Below are positions 45,469 through 56,107 of a stretch of 64,000 nucleotides of DNA, in pieces (within the stretch, counting starts at the first letter, position 1; each line of letters opens with the position of its first letter). This DNA comes from Brachypterus glaber (lineage: Eukaryota; Arthropoda; Insecta; Coleoptera; Kateretidae): contig OY294049.1 in NCBI GenBank assembly GCA_958510825.1, positions 20,143,536 to 20,207,535 on the forward strand, written 5' to 3'. The position numbers and the translations under genes are program-made. The notes beneath the pieces were generated by a model. It was not told where the DNA came from and did no database searches. It saw only the letters and a program-made list of their open reading frames with translations.

Positions 45469-45999
45469 TTATATCATTTTGCATAATATGTTATTTACAA
45501 TAATTTTAGACTGGTAATTTTCCATTACGGTAAAATGCACAATACGACAGGACTTAAATTTTGATTAGTGCCAAAATCAGCTTCGATAATTTTCTCAGTT
45601 GTGACACACCTAGCAGTATTATTGCAGCAAGCAGCAAATCGAAAAATAGCAAAATTATCTGCAGGTATGGAATTAAAATTTTAATCTATACACATTAGGA
45701 TTGTCCTTAAAAAAATTTTTGGGACGGCCACGAAATTTGTTCCAAATTAACTATAAATATTGTGAGGGCATAAAATATTTTTTTCGAATTGTCTTATCGA
45801 AAAAATGAAAATAAGAAAAAATATTTTTCTAAAAAATATAAATATTTTTTATTCTTTTTTTTTCTTTTCTATTTTTTAAATGTTATATCTTAAAATGCAT
45901 ATATATTTTTATTTTAAACACCTTTTGTTCCTTGCGTCTTTTTGATATGACATAAAGTTTGGCTTTTACACTAATTTGTTTAATTTGATATTTTTGATC
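45469..45999. other. AT-rich spacer, no gene recognised
   Basis: No supported coding frame. Confidence 0.4.
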
Positions 46000-47190
46000 T
46001 ATTATATGTCGAAAATAGCATGCTATTTTAGGTTTCTAAATGGATCAAAAAATAGCATGTTATTTTCGACATACAATAGATTAAAAATATCGAACTAAAG
46101 TAGCACCTGAATAGCTTGCTATTTTTAATCCAAATAAATGTAAAAATAGCATATTATTTATGACCTAAATTAGCCTGAAAGTATCATTCTATTTTCTACC
46201 TAGTTCAGCAATATATTTTTGATCTATATTTTTGATAGAAATAAAACAGGTTATAAACGTAAAAAAGGTTATTATTTTTAAACAGGAGGTTTAGAATAGG
46301 TAATATTTGATTGTGGTTCAGACTTGTATCACACTTTAGATAATTTTCGTTAATAATTTAAATTTTCACATTTATTCTTCCTCACTGCCATTGCTTTTGC
46401 CATCACTCACACTCACACAATTTTCAATATAATTTAACTCTTATTTTTACTATTATTCACTATTTCACTACTACTGCTTTCACCCAAACAGCACTCTTCT
46501 ACCACTCCTGTATTCTTCTAAAACTTCACTGCATTCACTAAGGTCACTTTAACTTTTGTTCTGTAATTCTTTACTTCTTAAAGAAGCTAAATAATTAAGT
46601 TTTCTTTTTTTTTCGACGATTTTTGAAACACTTGAGTAGAATTTACAACTCGTAAATTTTCAATGCAGTGTACATCCATTCTGAAGACTTTAGTAATTTT
46701 GAAATATTAGCTTGCATTTAGTCCAAAAAATAGAAGCATTATTAGCGAGCTAAATTGAAACGATATAAGCAGTATATTTTAGACTTAAAATAGATCATTT
46801 ATAGCATGTTCTCAATTAAACCAATATAAACTATATATTTTCGACCTAAAGTTGGTCATTATTACGTCGTCCTAAATTTTATCAAATAAAGGGGTATATT
46901 ATAAACCTAAAATAGTTTATTAATTTACCGTCCCAAACTAGGGAGCATTTAGTATTAAAAATGAAACCTATAATAATAAGACCTTAAATTAACATAAAAT
47001 AGCATACATATTTCGATATCGAATTATGAGTGCTTTTATACGTGCAATTATAGCTTCCATTTTTCATTCAATTTTTGAAAAATATTTTGAACGTTTCGAT
47101 AGTTTATTCCATTTTTCTTGCTACATGAAAGCAAGTTTAGGATGCTATATACTAGACTCTCAAGCTGGTTTTTTGGGACTGTTGTTTAAA
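46000..47190. repeat. 1.2-kb dispersed repeat, inverted copy 2
   Basis: Reverse-orientation counterpart of 31507-32748: palindromic AAAATAGCATGCTATTTTAG units at the left, a TTCACTGCATTCACTAAGGT segment in the middle and the CAAGCTGGTTTTTTGGG end at the right. Without the LINE-tail junction seen at copy 1, the left boundary is less clear. Confidence 0.72.
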
Positions 47191-47723
47191 TTAACATTTA
47201 TACAAAAGTTTTAGAAGTCGCGTGACACTTTTTTGCGATTAGAAAACGTTTCGCCCAACAGACTATTTTATTTTTGGTTTTAAATCGATATTTACATTAT
47301 AAATATACAATTTAAACAAGAAAACTGAGTGTTTTCCAAAGTCGAACTAAAAGTGAATAGCGGCGAAACGTAAATATATCTTGAACATCTACGTGAAACA
47401 TTTTTAGGGTCACCCACGTGCACCGTTTTGGGCTTCCTGTTTGGGGGTAGACATTGACCTGAAATTTGAAACACATCATTTTTATACGAATTGGAACAAA
47501 CAGAAGCGTCCCTAAAAATCTATTTTTAAACAACCGCCCTAATATAGATATTTAGTACAGAATTATTTCCTAGCAGGGCATTATTGTTCGAAAATTTCCG
47601 ATGCCATTCACGTGGCTAACGTTAACAGTATTTGTTTTTGTCTGACAATTGTTGATTCATAAAATTGTTTGTTTTTTTTTTGTACATATCAATTTTTTAC
47701 ATCGGTTATACCCTAGTATACCC
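47191..47723. other. Spacer, no gene recognised
   Basis: A patch at about 47395-47480 (GGGTCACCCACGTGCACCG, GGGGGTAGACATTGACC) is GC-richer and looks like a repeat fragment. CCCACGTGCA also occurs near 61420. Confidence 0.4.
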
Positions 47724-47725
47724 TA

Positions 47726-48406
47726 TACAGGATGATCAGTAACTGGCATGCCAAAATTTAAGAGGTGATTCTACAACTAAAAATATGAAAATCAGTTTCT
47801 ATAAAGGTTGGTCCGAATATAAACCCTAAGGGAGCTCCGGTTCTTAGAAGATGAACATATTCAGTGGGAAAAAAAGCACCAATAACATATTAATGCTGCA
47901 GGGTGATTCTTTAATTAAAACTAAGCAAAAAATTATTCTTCAACAAAATACCTAAATTTAATATTAAGGAAGTAATAGCCTTTTAAAAAGTAACGTTTTT
48001 GGCGGCACAAAATGTTACTTCCTTTTAATTGCATTTTTTTAAACGGTTGATCCTACAGTGTTACACTATATGACATGTTTTATGCATTTTTACTCAAGGA
48101 ATCTATATTTTTTTACAAAAAAATAAAAAAAATATCCATAAAAAAGTTTGGGACAAAAAAATTGTTAAGCCTCACACATTTTGTCCGCCTGGATAAATTC
48201 AAAACAATAAATTAACACAAACTTATTGCCCTTATCAATACTAGTATACATGCAAAAGCTCGTCGCTTTAGCTTAAAGAGTAACAGAGTTATTAATTAAA
48301 AATTAGGGTTAATTTCCGGACCAATCTTTATAGGAACTTTTTTTGATATTTTTGGATATAATATCATCTCTGAAATTTTTGCATGCCAGTTACTGATCAC
48401 CCTGTA
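47726..48406. mobile_element. TIR element with TA flanks, CAGGRTGATCAGTAACTGG ends
   Basis: TACAGGATGATCAGTAACTG and GCATGCC at the left are inverse to GGCATGCCAGTTACTGATCA and CCCTGTA-type sequence at the right (GCATGCCAGTTACTGATCAC, CCTGTA). TA lies on both sides (47724-47725, 48407-48408). 681 bp; the internal part is shared with 3360-3930. No transposase ORF. Confidence 0.82.
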
Positions 48407-48457
48407 TAAAAATTATCATCGATAGAGAAACATTTTTGAACAATTTGCTTGAAAAAC

Positions 48458-49008
48458 GGCAGACTAACATCTCTACTCTAAATTTCTCTACTCCCTAACA
48501 TCTATACTCCATACCATCCCTACTCCACAACAACTCTACTCCGTAACATCTCTACTCCATAACATCTCTACTCCGTAACAACTCTACTCCACACTATAAG
48601 GACTTTATTAGCCACTTAAAAATAAATGAGCAGTTCAAAGAACAAATAATCTTCTTCTTCTAGATTATTTTATTTTTTTCGTAGAAAACGTTTATCTTTA
48701 AATTCAAATCTAGAACAATCATAAATGAATTATTATAAAAGCCACAATGACAGCGTACTCTTAATATGCACTAATAAGTAAGTAATTAATAAATTAAATT
48801 CATATTTGACAGTGACTTAGCATGACAAATATTCATTTGAGTTAAGACAAGTGGCTAATCGACTGCATATAGTGCGGAGTAGAGTTGTTACGGAGTAGAG
48901 ATGTTATGGAGTAGAGATGTTACGGAGTATAGTTGTTGTGGAGTAGGGATGTTATGGAGTAGGGATGTTAGGGAGTAGAGATATTTAGAGTAGAGATGTT
49001 AGTCTGCC
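48458..49008. mobile_element. hAT-like MITE with 16-mer arrays at both ends, copy 2
   Basis: Same ends as 16981-17515 (GGCAGACTAACATCTCTACT and inverse) in reverse orientation of the core. It is flanked by a perfect 8-bp target duplication TGAAAAAC (48450-48457 and 49009-49016). 551 bp, arrays of TAACATCTCTACTCCR at both ends, no ORF. Confidence 0.92.
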
Positions 49009-49016
49009 TGAAAAAC

Positions 49017-49380
49017 AAATACATCCATCTCAATATTTGTTCGCTAAAAAAGGCTAATGAAATCCCCAAACGGAAGTAGCGCTCAGTGCGGGTAATATGA
49101 ACTCTGCATGTGCATTGGAATTAACTAGCCTGATGAGACCAAATAAGATCGAAACCGCGCTGGGTGTAGTTTTCCCTCTAACACTATGACCAAGTGATGG
49201 TACAGCAGCTTTTAAGCAACGTTTATTTTTGTCTAACAAGCCCTGAATAAGTGTTTACGGACCAGAAAAAAATTGACGTTTTAGTTTTAATGTCATCAGT
49301 TTAAGTTTAAGTTTTAATGTCATCAGTTTTAATATAAATATATAAATTAACGGATCAACGTCGGTTAAATTACTTTTTAC
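49017..49380. other. Spacer with a GC-richer unknown patch
   Basis: About 49055-49245 is less AT-rich and contains a minus-strand frame with KAAVPSLGHSVRGKTTPSA. No family is recognised and no splice signals stand out. Near 49280-49330 the string GTTTTAATGTCATCAGTTT is repeated in tandem. Confidence 0.35.
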
Positions 49381-49599
49381 ACTATGGTCTGTTTTTTCCA
49401 GGAAGATAGTAAATTAAAAATCGCACAGTAAATATTTTTACAACAGGTTTGAATAGTATATGTTTGTGTAAAGAATATAGTTATTTTTTATAAAATAAAC
49501 TGCACAGTATATTCGCACATTCAATATTCAAATCTGTTTTGAAAATATTCACTGCGGGATTTTTAATTTACTATCTTACTTGAAGAAACAGACCATAGT
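49381..49599. mobile_element. MITE with about 88-bp TIRs
   Basis: ACTATGGTCTGTTTTTTCCA and AAGATAGTAAATTAAAAATC at the left are inverse to GATTTTTAATTTACTATCTT and ACTTGAAGAAACAGACCATAGT at the right. 219 bp, almost entirely arm. Confidence 0.82.
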
Positions 49600-50141
49600 C
49601 CGAAAAATCACACTTGTAGAGATTTATTATACAAAAAGTAGCACTTCTAGACACAATGGAATAAAATACTTATTTTAAATATTTTTACTCTTCAGTATTT
49701 CGAGAAATAGTTATTTTTAATTTTTAATAAATCTCTATTTCGACAAAAAGTATTTGATCTAAAAGCTTCATTTTACTTAAAAGTATTAAATAAATCTAAA
49801 TGTGCGCAATTTTTCACCATCTGTTTTTCAATTGCATTTGGGAAGTTTCCCAATCCAATCACATTTTTCCTTAGTATAGTAAATTTAATCATTGTAAGCT
49901 TAGAACATTACTAAAATTTTCTACTTACTGATGTACAGCAGAATGTATTTTTCTAGGGCAAATAAGACGAAGATGAGGCGCTTTTTTGAGTAATTTTTCA
50001 GGGAAAATTCGATGAAAATAACTATTATCGTAATTCGTCCTGAATGATACTTTTAATTTTCATATACGTTGTATTTCTAGAATGTTTTTTATGGATTGTT
50101 TAATGTAAAAACTTTAAATTTTGCTTATATGGTAAAAGTCC
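49600..50141. other. AT-rich spacer, no gene recognised
   Basis: No supported coding frame or repeat edge. Confidence 0.4.
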
Positions 50142-50143
50142 AG

Positions 50144-51165
50144 TCAAATAATAAATGTAAATTGCAATAAATACACATGGGCTGATATTTTAAAGTGTAC
50201 TAGGGAATGGCATAGGCGCCGACTTTTCAAAATCCCAGGGGAGCCAAATTATTTTGAAATACAAAATCATATAAAAGATATGTGGATTTTTGTATATGAC
50301 AGGGGAAGATCCACGAAATCAGTCTAAGGGGGGGGGGTAAATTTCAAAAAAATATATTCACCGCAAATGTTTACAACCTATAAAGAAAAATAAATTTAAA
50401 AATCTGGCGTCTGGCCAAAATTCAAAAAGTCCAAACCAGATAAGCCTGCCAACCAGATATGACTGTCAACCATGGCAATAAGTTTTAATTTTAAATCAAA
50501 CAAAAAGCCTGGCGCCGCAGGCAATTTTTTTTGCAAATAGGTACATTAAAAAGTTACAATCTTAAATTAAAACAAATGTAGGGAATTGTACAAATTTGAT
50601 GGTATATTTTAGGTCTAAAACAGTTAAAATTTTAGAAAAATGCGAATTTTTTTTATATGAGATTCAAGTATCCAGTTTTATAATTTGGAACTTTACAAAA
50701 ATATAAGAAAATTTTATTGCCACAGGCGAAAATTTTTATGAAATCGAAGATTTATTATAATTTTTTTTATATGAGATTCAAGTATCCAGTTTTATAATTT
50801 GGAACTTTACAAAAATATAAGAAAATTTTATTGCCACAGGCGAAAATTTTTATGAAATCGAAGATTTATTATAATAGACCATTTTCCAGGGGGGCCGGGC
50901 CCCCCTGTTACGATCCCAGGGAGGCCATGGCCCCTCGACCCCCCCGGAGTTGGCTCCTATGGGGAATGGTAACAGAACACTCCTGTTTTTACCGGGTGGT
51001 TTGCGTAAGTTGTGTTCGCTATCTTGACATTTAGGGGTGGGTGCGGTTCTCGGTAAATATGCATCCTACGATAAAAATGCATATAATCAATTTTGTTAAG
51101 GAGCTAATTTCCAGTATTTTTTGTTAAAATTATTTTTTTTATTATAATAATAACAATCGAGTTAT
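50144..51165. repeat. CCAGTCAAATA family copy, split by a hAT-like MITE
   Basis: Left part 50144-50210 (CCAGTCAAATAATAAATG, GGGCTGATATTTTAAAG) and right part 50962-51165 (AACAGAACACTCCTGTTTTT, ATGCATATAATCAATTTTGT, AACAATCGAGTTATA) together match 8624-8922. The break coincides exactly with the 751-bp insertion described next. Confidence 0.88.
50211..50961. mobile_element. hAT-like MITE, 751 bp, with perfect 8-bp TSD
   Basis: Ends CATAGGCGCCGACT and AGTTGGCTCCTATG are inverse at 12 of 14 positions. The octamer GGGAATGG flanks it on both sides (50203-50210 and 50962-50969). Internally a 114-bp segment (ATATGAGATTCAAGTATCCA ... GAAGATTTATTATAA) is tandemly duplicated at about 50651-50764 and 50765-50878. 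No transposase frame. Confidence 0.92.
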
Positions 51166-51394
51166 ATTCAAAAATAGCCATAGAAGAGGTAACTCTAGAG
51201 AAGCCAACTAGGTGCTCTTTTGACTTCAAATTCGGATTCAGCGCCTCAAAATACATAGAAATGGTCTTTCAAAAAAATTTCCGACTTTTTTTTCTGTTTG
51301 TGTGGCTGTAATAGCAATAACAGAATTTTTCAATTTACTTGCTTAAAGAAAGTTGCTTATTTCGTTTTTTTTTTAGATAACCGTGTCTATATTA
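51166..51394. other. Spacer, nothing recognised
   Basis: No gene or repeat edge. Confidence 0.4.
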
Positions 51395-52192
51395 CTGCCC
51401 TACTACCCTAAAAAGCAGTAACTCCATATTTAATTAAACTGAGATAATGGCAAAAACAGTAAATCGTCTTAGCCACTCCCTTGTGTTATAGCTAGAATCG
51501 AGCAAGTGGCTATATAACTTTAGATTTAGAGTAACTTTATTATAACACAAGTACGCAATCATTCATTATTTATACAAATAAAAAAATGGCACTTACTGCT
51601 TTTTAGTTTAGTATCTCGTAGTCAAAACTAAAAAGCAGTATGTGACAAGAAAAAGAGAAACCCTTAAATTAAAAAATATATATTTTTTTTAATTTCCTTT
51701 TAAAAATAAATCCCGAAATAAATTTTACTTTCCCCAAGGAAAGTCATGCGTTAGTAAATAAAAAACATTTTATTGCTTTTTTTCACGTTTCTCGACGTTA
51801 TATATCCAAAAAAGATGATTTCCATAAAAAATTGGTTGTGTCTCGGTCTGTCTGTGGGTCGGTTTGTCTGTCTGTCAAAAAAAATTTATAACCACTATAA
51901 CTTGAGAACGCTTTGAGCTAAAATCTTCAAATTTAATGATTTACATCCTTCTTATTTTATTTTAATATATTTCATTAAAAAAATACTTGTTTGGAGTAAC
52001 TGCTTTTTAGCTTAGCAACATTCACTTATTTTGGAGATACTGCAAATTTCATAAGTTTATAACTGAATAAATAAAACTATTTACTCAAATTTTATTGGTT
52101 CAATAAATAGCTAGTCGAAATGCACAACTAAGTGTAAGGTTAATGAAAAACCACAAAAATTGGAGTTGCTGCTTTTTAGCTTAGTGGGGCAG
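51395..52192. mobile_element. TIR element with AAAAAGCAGTAACTCC ends
   Basis: CTGCCCTACTACCCTAAAAA and GCAGTAACTCCA at the left are inverse to TGGAGTTGCTGCTTTTTAGC and TTAGTGGGGCAG at the right. The CTGCTTTTTAG motif also occurs internally as a palindrome near 51595-51641 and near 52009. A GTCT-run segment with AACTTGAGAACGCTTTGAGC (51840-51935) lies within. No transposase ORF. The right end is 50 bp from the exon at 52242. Confidence 0.78.
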
Positions 52193-52241
52193 ATCAGAAG
52201 TACCTACCTACTCTACAAAATTATATAAATTCTATACTCAC

Positions 52242-52401
52242 ATTGTACTGTAAGGCTAAATGGTGCACTATAAGTTTCTCCTTCGGTGTTCGCAGCAGAG
52301 CATGCATATTGTCCACCAGAAGTCTGCCTAATTTTCTTTAAAGTTAATATGTGATCTACTGGCAAAACTCCACTAGTTTCATTACGTACTATCAAGTGTC
52401 C
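52242..52401 (-). CDS. Ig-domain exon of a cell-surface immunoglobulin-superfamily gene
   Basis: Minus-strand exon of 160 bp bounded by TTATCATTTTTCAG acceptor (ending 52402) and a GTGAGT donor (52241-52236). Read from the acceptor in phase 0 it gives 53 codons and one extra base, so the donor is phase 1. It encodes the second half of an Ig I-set fold: strand E HILTLKKI, then TSGGQYACSAANTEG with the F-strand Y-x-C cysteine, and a G strand FSLTVQ. The pattern resembles domains in insect sidestep, beaten-path and nephrin-like adhesion proteins, but one domain half cannot name the gene. The frame runs on past the donor only to a stop, supporting splicing. The partner cysteine and tryptophan must lie in the upstream exon at higher coordinates, beyond the LINE, and none was found in the window. 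Confidence 0.85.
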
Positions 52402-52439
52402 CTGAAAAATGATAAAAAATTTTTTAAACTTTTAAAATA

Positions 52440-54319
52440 AAATAATTTCTTCGTTAGTTTCCCCTCCAAAGTTCTTTTTTGTGGTGGTATATGGTTTAAT
52501 ATTATTGCAAAACCATTTGTATATGTTGTAAATAAATCTTTAAAACAAGGCATATTTCCCCTCATTTTTAAACAAGCGTTGATTATACCTTTACATAAGA
52601 AAGGTTCCAAGGACCAAATGGATAATTATCGTCAAATATCCCTATTAACTTCTTTATCAAAGGTATTCGAAAAAATAATATTTACAAGAATAACAAAATA
52701 TTTGGAATCCAATAACATTTTGGCTGATTCCCAACATGGCTTTCGTTCTGGCAGGTCGGTAGAAACTGCCTCTTATCAATTCTTAAATCATGTTTACTCA
52801 AAAATAGACATGGGCCATTATGTCAAAACCCTTTTATTTGATTTATCAAAGGCTTTAGATACGGTTTCTCCTGATTTTCTTGTTGAAAAGATGCGTGCTA
52901 TGGGGTTTCCGGAGGACATTTTAAACTGGCTAAAATCTTATATGGACTGTAGATCATTTGTTGTTTCAATAGGAGGATCAAAATCACAACCACATAAAAT
53001 TAATATTGGAGTCCGCAAGGATCCATTTTAGGGCCTTTGTTGTTTTTAATTTTTGTTAATGATCTTAATTTTTTTATTTCAAAAGGTATTATTATAGTTT
53101 TTGCAGATGATACAACCATAACTATTTCGTCGCACAGTCTAGAAGAATTAACAAAATTAATTCTTCTGACTATAAATGAGCTTAGTGCTTGGTGCCAGAG
53201 AAACAAATTAATGCTAAATACTAACAAAACCGTAGCAGTCAATTTTTTCAACAGAAAACCAGTACCTGAAAATTTTAAAGTTTTTGATGATATCAAAATT
53301 TCAGATAGTACTAAATTTCTAGGGACAACTGTTGATAAAACTTTAAGCTGGGAAGGTCATATTGACAACGTTTGTAAGAAACTAAACAGTGCCTATTTTG
53401 ATATACTTCAACTGAGAAATTCCCTAAATGTATCAGGTTTATTAAATGTTTATTTTGCCCTAGCCTATTCCCACATTTCCTTTAATATTATATCTTGGGG
53501 TTCATCCACACATTTTTTAAGAGTATTTGTTTTACAAAAAAGAATATTACGATTAATTTTTGGTTTAAGTTATAGGGATAGTTGTAGAGATCTATTTAAA
53601 TCAGAGAATTTATTGACTGCCCCCTCTATTTACATTTTAAAACGTGTGATGTTTGTTAAGCAAAATTTGGATCAGTTTGTTACTACTTCACAAAATCATG
53701 ACTATAATACTAGGCATGAATTTTTAAGTATTCCTAAACACAAGACATCTAAGTACAAAAAGTCACCCATGTTCAACTGTATCAGCTTATATAATGCTCT
53801 ACCGAAACGTATACGAACAATAAGTAGTCATATTTCTTTCAAGTCAACAGTGAAAAATATTTTAATACAAAATTCTTTTTACAATCTTGACGAATTTTAC
53901 TCATGTAGTTTGAATAATTAATGTATTGTGCCTGTAACGTATTTTAAATTATTAAAATTTTATTTTTTGTTTTAATTCAATGTTTTTTTTTTTTTGTATT
54001 TTAAACTTTTTTAATGTGTTTTTAATTTATTTATTTTTTAATTTTGTTTATGGATATTTATGTATTTTTAAATGTTTAAGAAAAAAAACATTGAATATAT
54101 TATATGTGTTGTAATGTACTATTTATATTAATTATTTTATTTATTTGTTAGTCTAAAATCTGTATGTAGTTTTTTTTTTGTTTTTGTAATTTTTTAATTT
54201 TTTTTTTTTTTTGCTACGTGCAGATTTTTGTTGTATTTTATTTATTTATTTTTTGACATACCATATGTACATTGTACCCAAGTGGCAAAATAAATATTAT
54301 TATTATTATTATTATTATT
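52440..54319 (+). mobile_element. 5'-truncated LINE (jockey/CR1-type) inserted beside the Ig exon
   Basis: Coding remains of a reverse transcriptase followed by an AT-rich 3' UTR and a tail AAATAAATATTATTATTATT of about nine ATT units at 54290-54319. The orientation is opposite to the exon. The 5' junction is about 52430-52460, within some 40 bp of the exon's splice acceptor. The endonuclease and ORF1 are missing. Confidence 0.88.
52579..53921 (+). pseudogene. LINE reverse transcriptase, single frameshift
   Basis: Frame 1 (to 53031) carries LIIPLHKKGSKD, NYRQISLLTSLSKVFEKI, QHGFRSGRS and LLFDLSKALDTVS (RT motifs 1 to A); coding resemblance extends upstream to about 52460. At 53008-53030 the conserved PQGS block is split: frame 1 ends in a stop, and the other frame carries GPLLFLIFVNDL and the catalytic FADD (53037-53921), followed by the thumb and C-terminal region with LQKRILRLIFGLS and YNALPKRIR. 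One missing base near the PQGS codons accounts for the break. Apart from that the frames are intact, so the insertion is fairly recent. Clade (jockey versus CR1/Daphne) is not certain. Confidence 0.9.
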
Positions 54320-54613
54320 GTGTTGCTTATTTCAACTGTGTACAAAATAATGGTTTGTTTAAGCTTTTATAATTATAATTAATTTGTATTTTGAGGCTAT
54401 ATCCGCTTACAGTTACATTAATAATTGTCAGATATAACCACAAAGTTTAAATTAAGAGTCACTTCTTGTCAATTCTTTATTCACTCCAACTAAAGTAAGC
54501 AACTTCAAAACAAAAAATTCGAATTGTGGCGCCTTCGCCAAAATTGTAAATAATTTATACTTTAGTAGAATTTAGTGGATTGCGCCTATTCTATTAAATA
54601 AATTAGATTAATA
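54320..54613. other. AT-rich spacer, nothing recognised
   Basis: No supported coding frame. Confidence 0.4.
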
Positions 54614-54617
54614 TTAA

Positions 54618-55577
54618 CCCGGCGTCTGACAGGTGGTTTAGTTTTACAAGTAACGACAGGTGGGGTATAATAAACCCCAACAATAAATGGGACCGTTTTT
54701 GCTTTATTTAATAAATTTTATATAAAATGTAGTAAAATATTTGAGTTATACAATATATTAACCTAAAAATAATTTTAAAAATCTTAAATACATATATGTT
54801 TATTTTTAATCGGTTAACAAAAATAAATCAAATTTAAAAAACAAAAAATAGGAAAGCTTTTTGTTTCCTATTAACTAAAAAAAATAACGTTTAAAATTGC
54901 CAAACAAAGATCTACATGAATAACATAAATTATAAACTTTTAAATATTATAGGTAGGGTTCAAAATAAATTACTTTAAGTAATCGTAATATGACTGAAAA
55001 ATACAGGAGAAACAGGAAGATAATAGTATATTACGCACCGAGTACGCGAACCTAGTTTTCAGTGCAAGAGAGTGCTTATTTTTTTATGAGGTGCAGCCGA
55101 GTAAAAAATCTCTCGAAGACCACCGAAATAGTTTGCGTCGAGGTCCGTATACTATTTTTTCTACGACCTAAACATCCAAAAGACGCAAAAATTGTCTTAA
55201 AATATTAATTTGTCAATTTAAGGTTATGTGTTTCACGTTTACTCATTTTCTGACAGCAGATGTAAAATCAACTAATTTTCACTTTTCAACCATTGTCATA
55301 GGCAATGGGTGGAAAATAGGCACTAACTACTAGCTAGGTTGTAGGAAAATAAATGTTACTTATTATGACACGTGGGGTGTCAGAAACCCCAGGCGACTTC
55401 AAAAGGACGTGGCCTCTAATGCTTCAATATTCATACTGCCGTTCATGCTACACTGTGCAAAGTAAAAAGCGATTGAAAGGTACTGAGGCGCTGTCTTCGC
55501 TTGGCGCGAAAATAAAATAGTTACGGAGTTATATTTGGACTCTGGGGTTTGTGACACCCCACGTGTCAGACGCCGGG
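54618..55577. mobile_element. piggyBac-like non-autonomous element, TTAA flanks, with nested repeat
   Basis: Ends CCCGGCGTCTGACAGGTGG and CCACGTGTCAGACGCCGGG are inverse repeats directly bordered by TTAA on both sides (54614-54617, 55578-55581), as in piggyBac elements. GTGGGGT / ACCCCA motifs lie just inside both ends. A copy of the TTACGCACC family (55029-55352) is inserted within it. No transposase frame. Confidence 0.88.
55029..55352. repeat. TTACGCACCGAGTACGC family, copy 3, nested
   Basis: TATTACGCACCGAGTACGCG to TAGGTTGTAGGAAAATAA, closest to 45139-45468 (it shares the GAGAGTGCTTATTTTTTTAT segment and GTGCAGCCGAGTAAAA). It lies within the piggyBac-like element, so it inserted later. 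Confidence 0.8.
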
Positions 55578-55689
55578 TTAAAAAAAAAACCTTAAGGTAA
55601 ATAATCTTAACTACGAAATCACAATAGAATCTAATGATCGGTCTACATCACATTTTTAAATCGATTTAAAAGTATTTTATTCGTTTTCT

Positions 55690-55925
55690 ACGCCTTTTCT
55701 TACCCCGAATCCGATTTTATTTTTTTCCTACGACTTTTGGTAGATAGTGCTCATTTTCCACTCATTGTCACAACAGCGATCGAGAAGTGAAAATCAGCTG
55801 ATTGTACATATCTGCTGTCAGAGAATGAGTAAACACATAACCTCAAATTTACAAATTATTGTTTACACAATTTTTGAGTTTTCAGTGCACGAGAGTGCTT
55901 ATTTTTTACGAGGCGTAGCCGATAT
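55690..55925. repeat. Rearranged fragment of the TTACGCACC family
   Basis: Reverse-orientation segments (AAGTGAAAATCAGCTGATTG, TGCTGTCAGAGAATGAGTAA, ACATAACCTCAAATTTACAA) are joined to a forward segment (TTTTCAGTGCACGAGAGTGC, TTACGAGGCGTAGCCG). The mixed orientation implies an internal rearrangement. The plus-strand ORF across it is not a gene. Confidence 0.6.
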
Positions 55926-56107
55926 ACCATTATTTAGTCCCTGGTTTAGTTCATGGGCTATTTTGAGGTTAGGTCAAACGGAAAAACCGAATTTCGTTTT
56001 TTTTTTAATAAAAAATTTATTTGAAATTTAACTAATTTCATATTGGGACGCAAACTTTATCTTATTTTTACAAATTCAAAAATTTAAGAAAAGAATTAAA
56101 ATTTTTA

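Noticed and set aside
53000..53296. 98-aa minus-strand ORF
   Set aside because: Antisense of the LINE reverse transcriptase.
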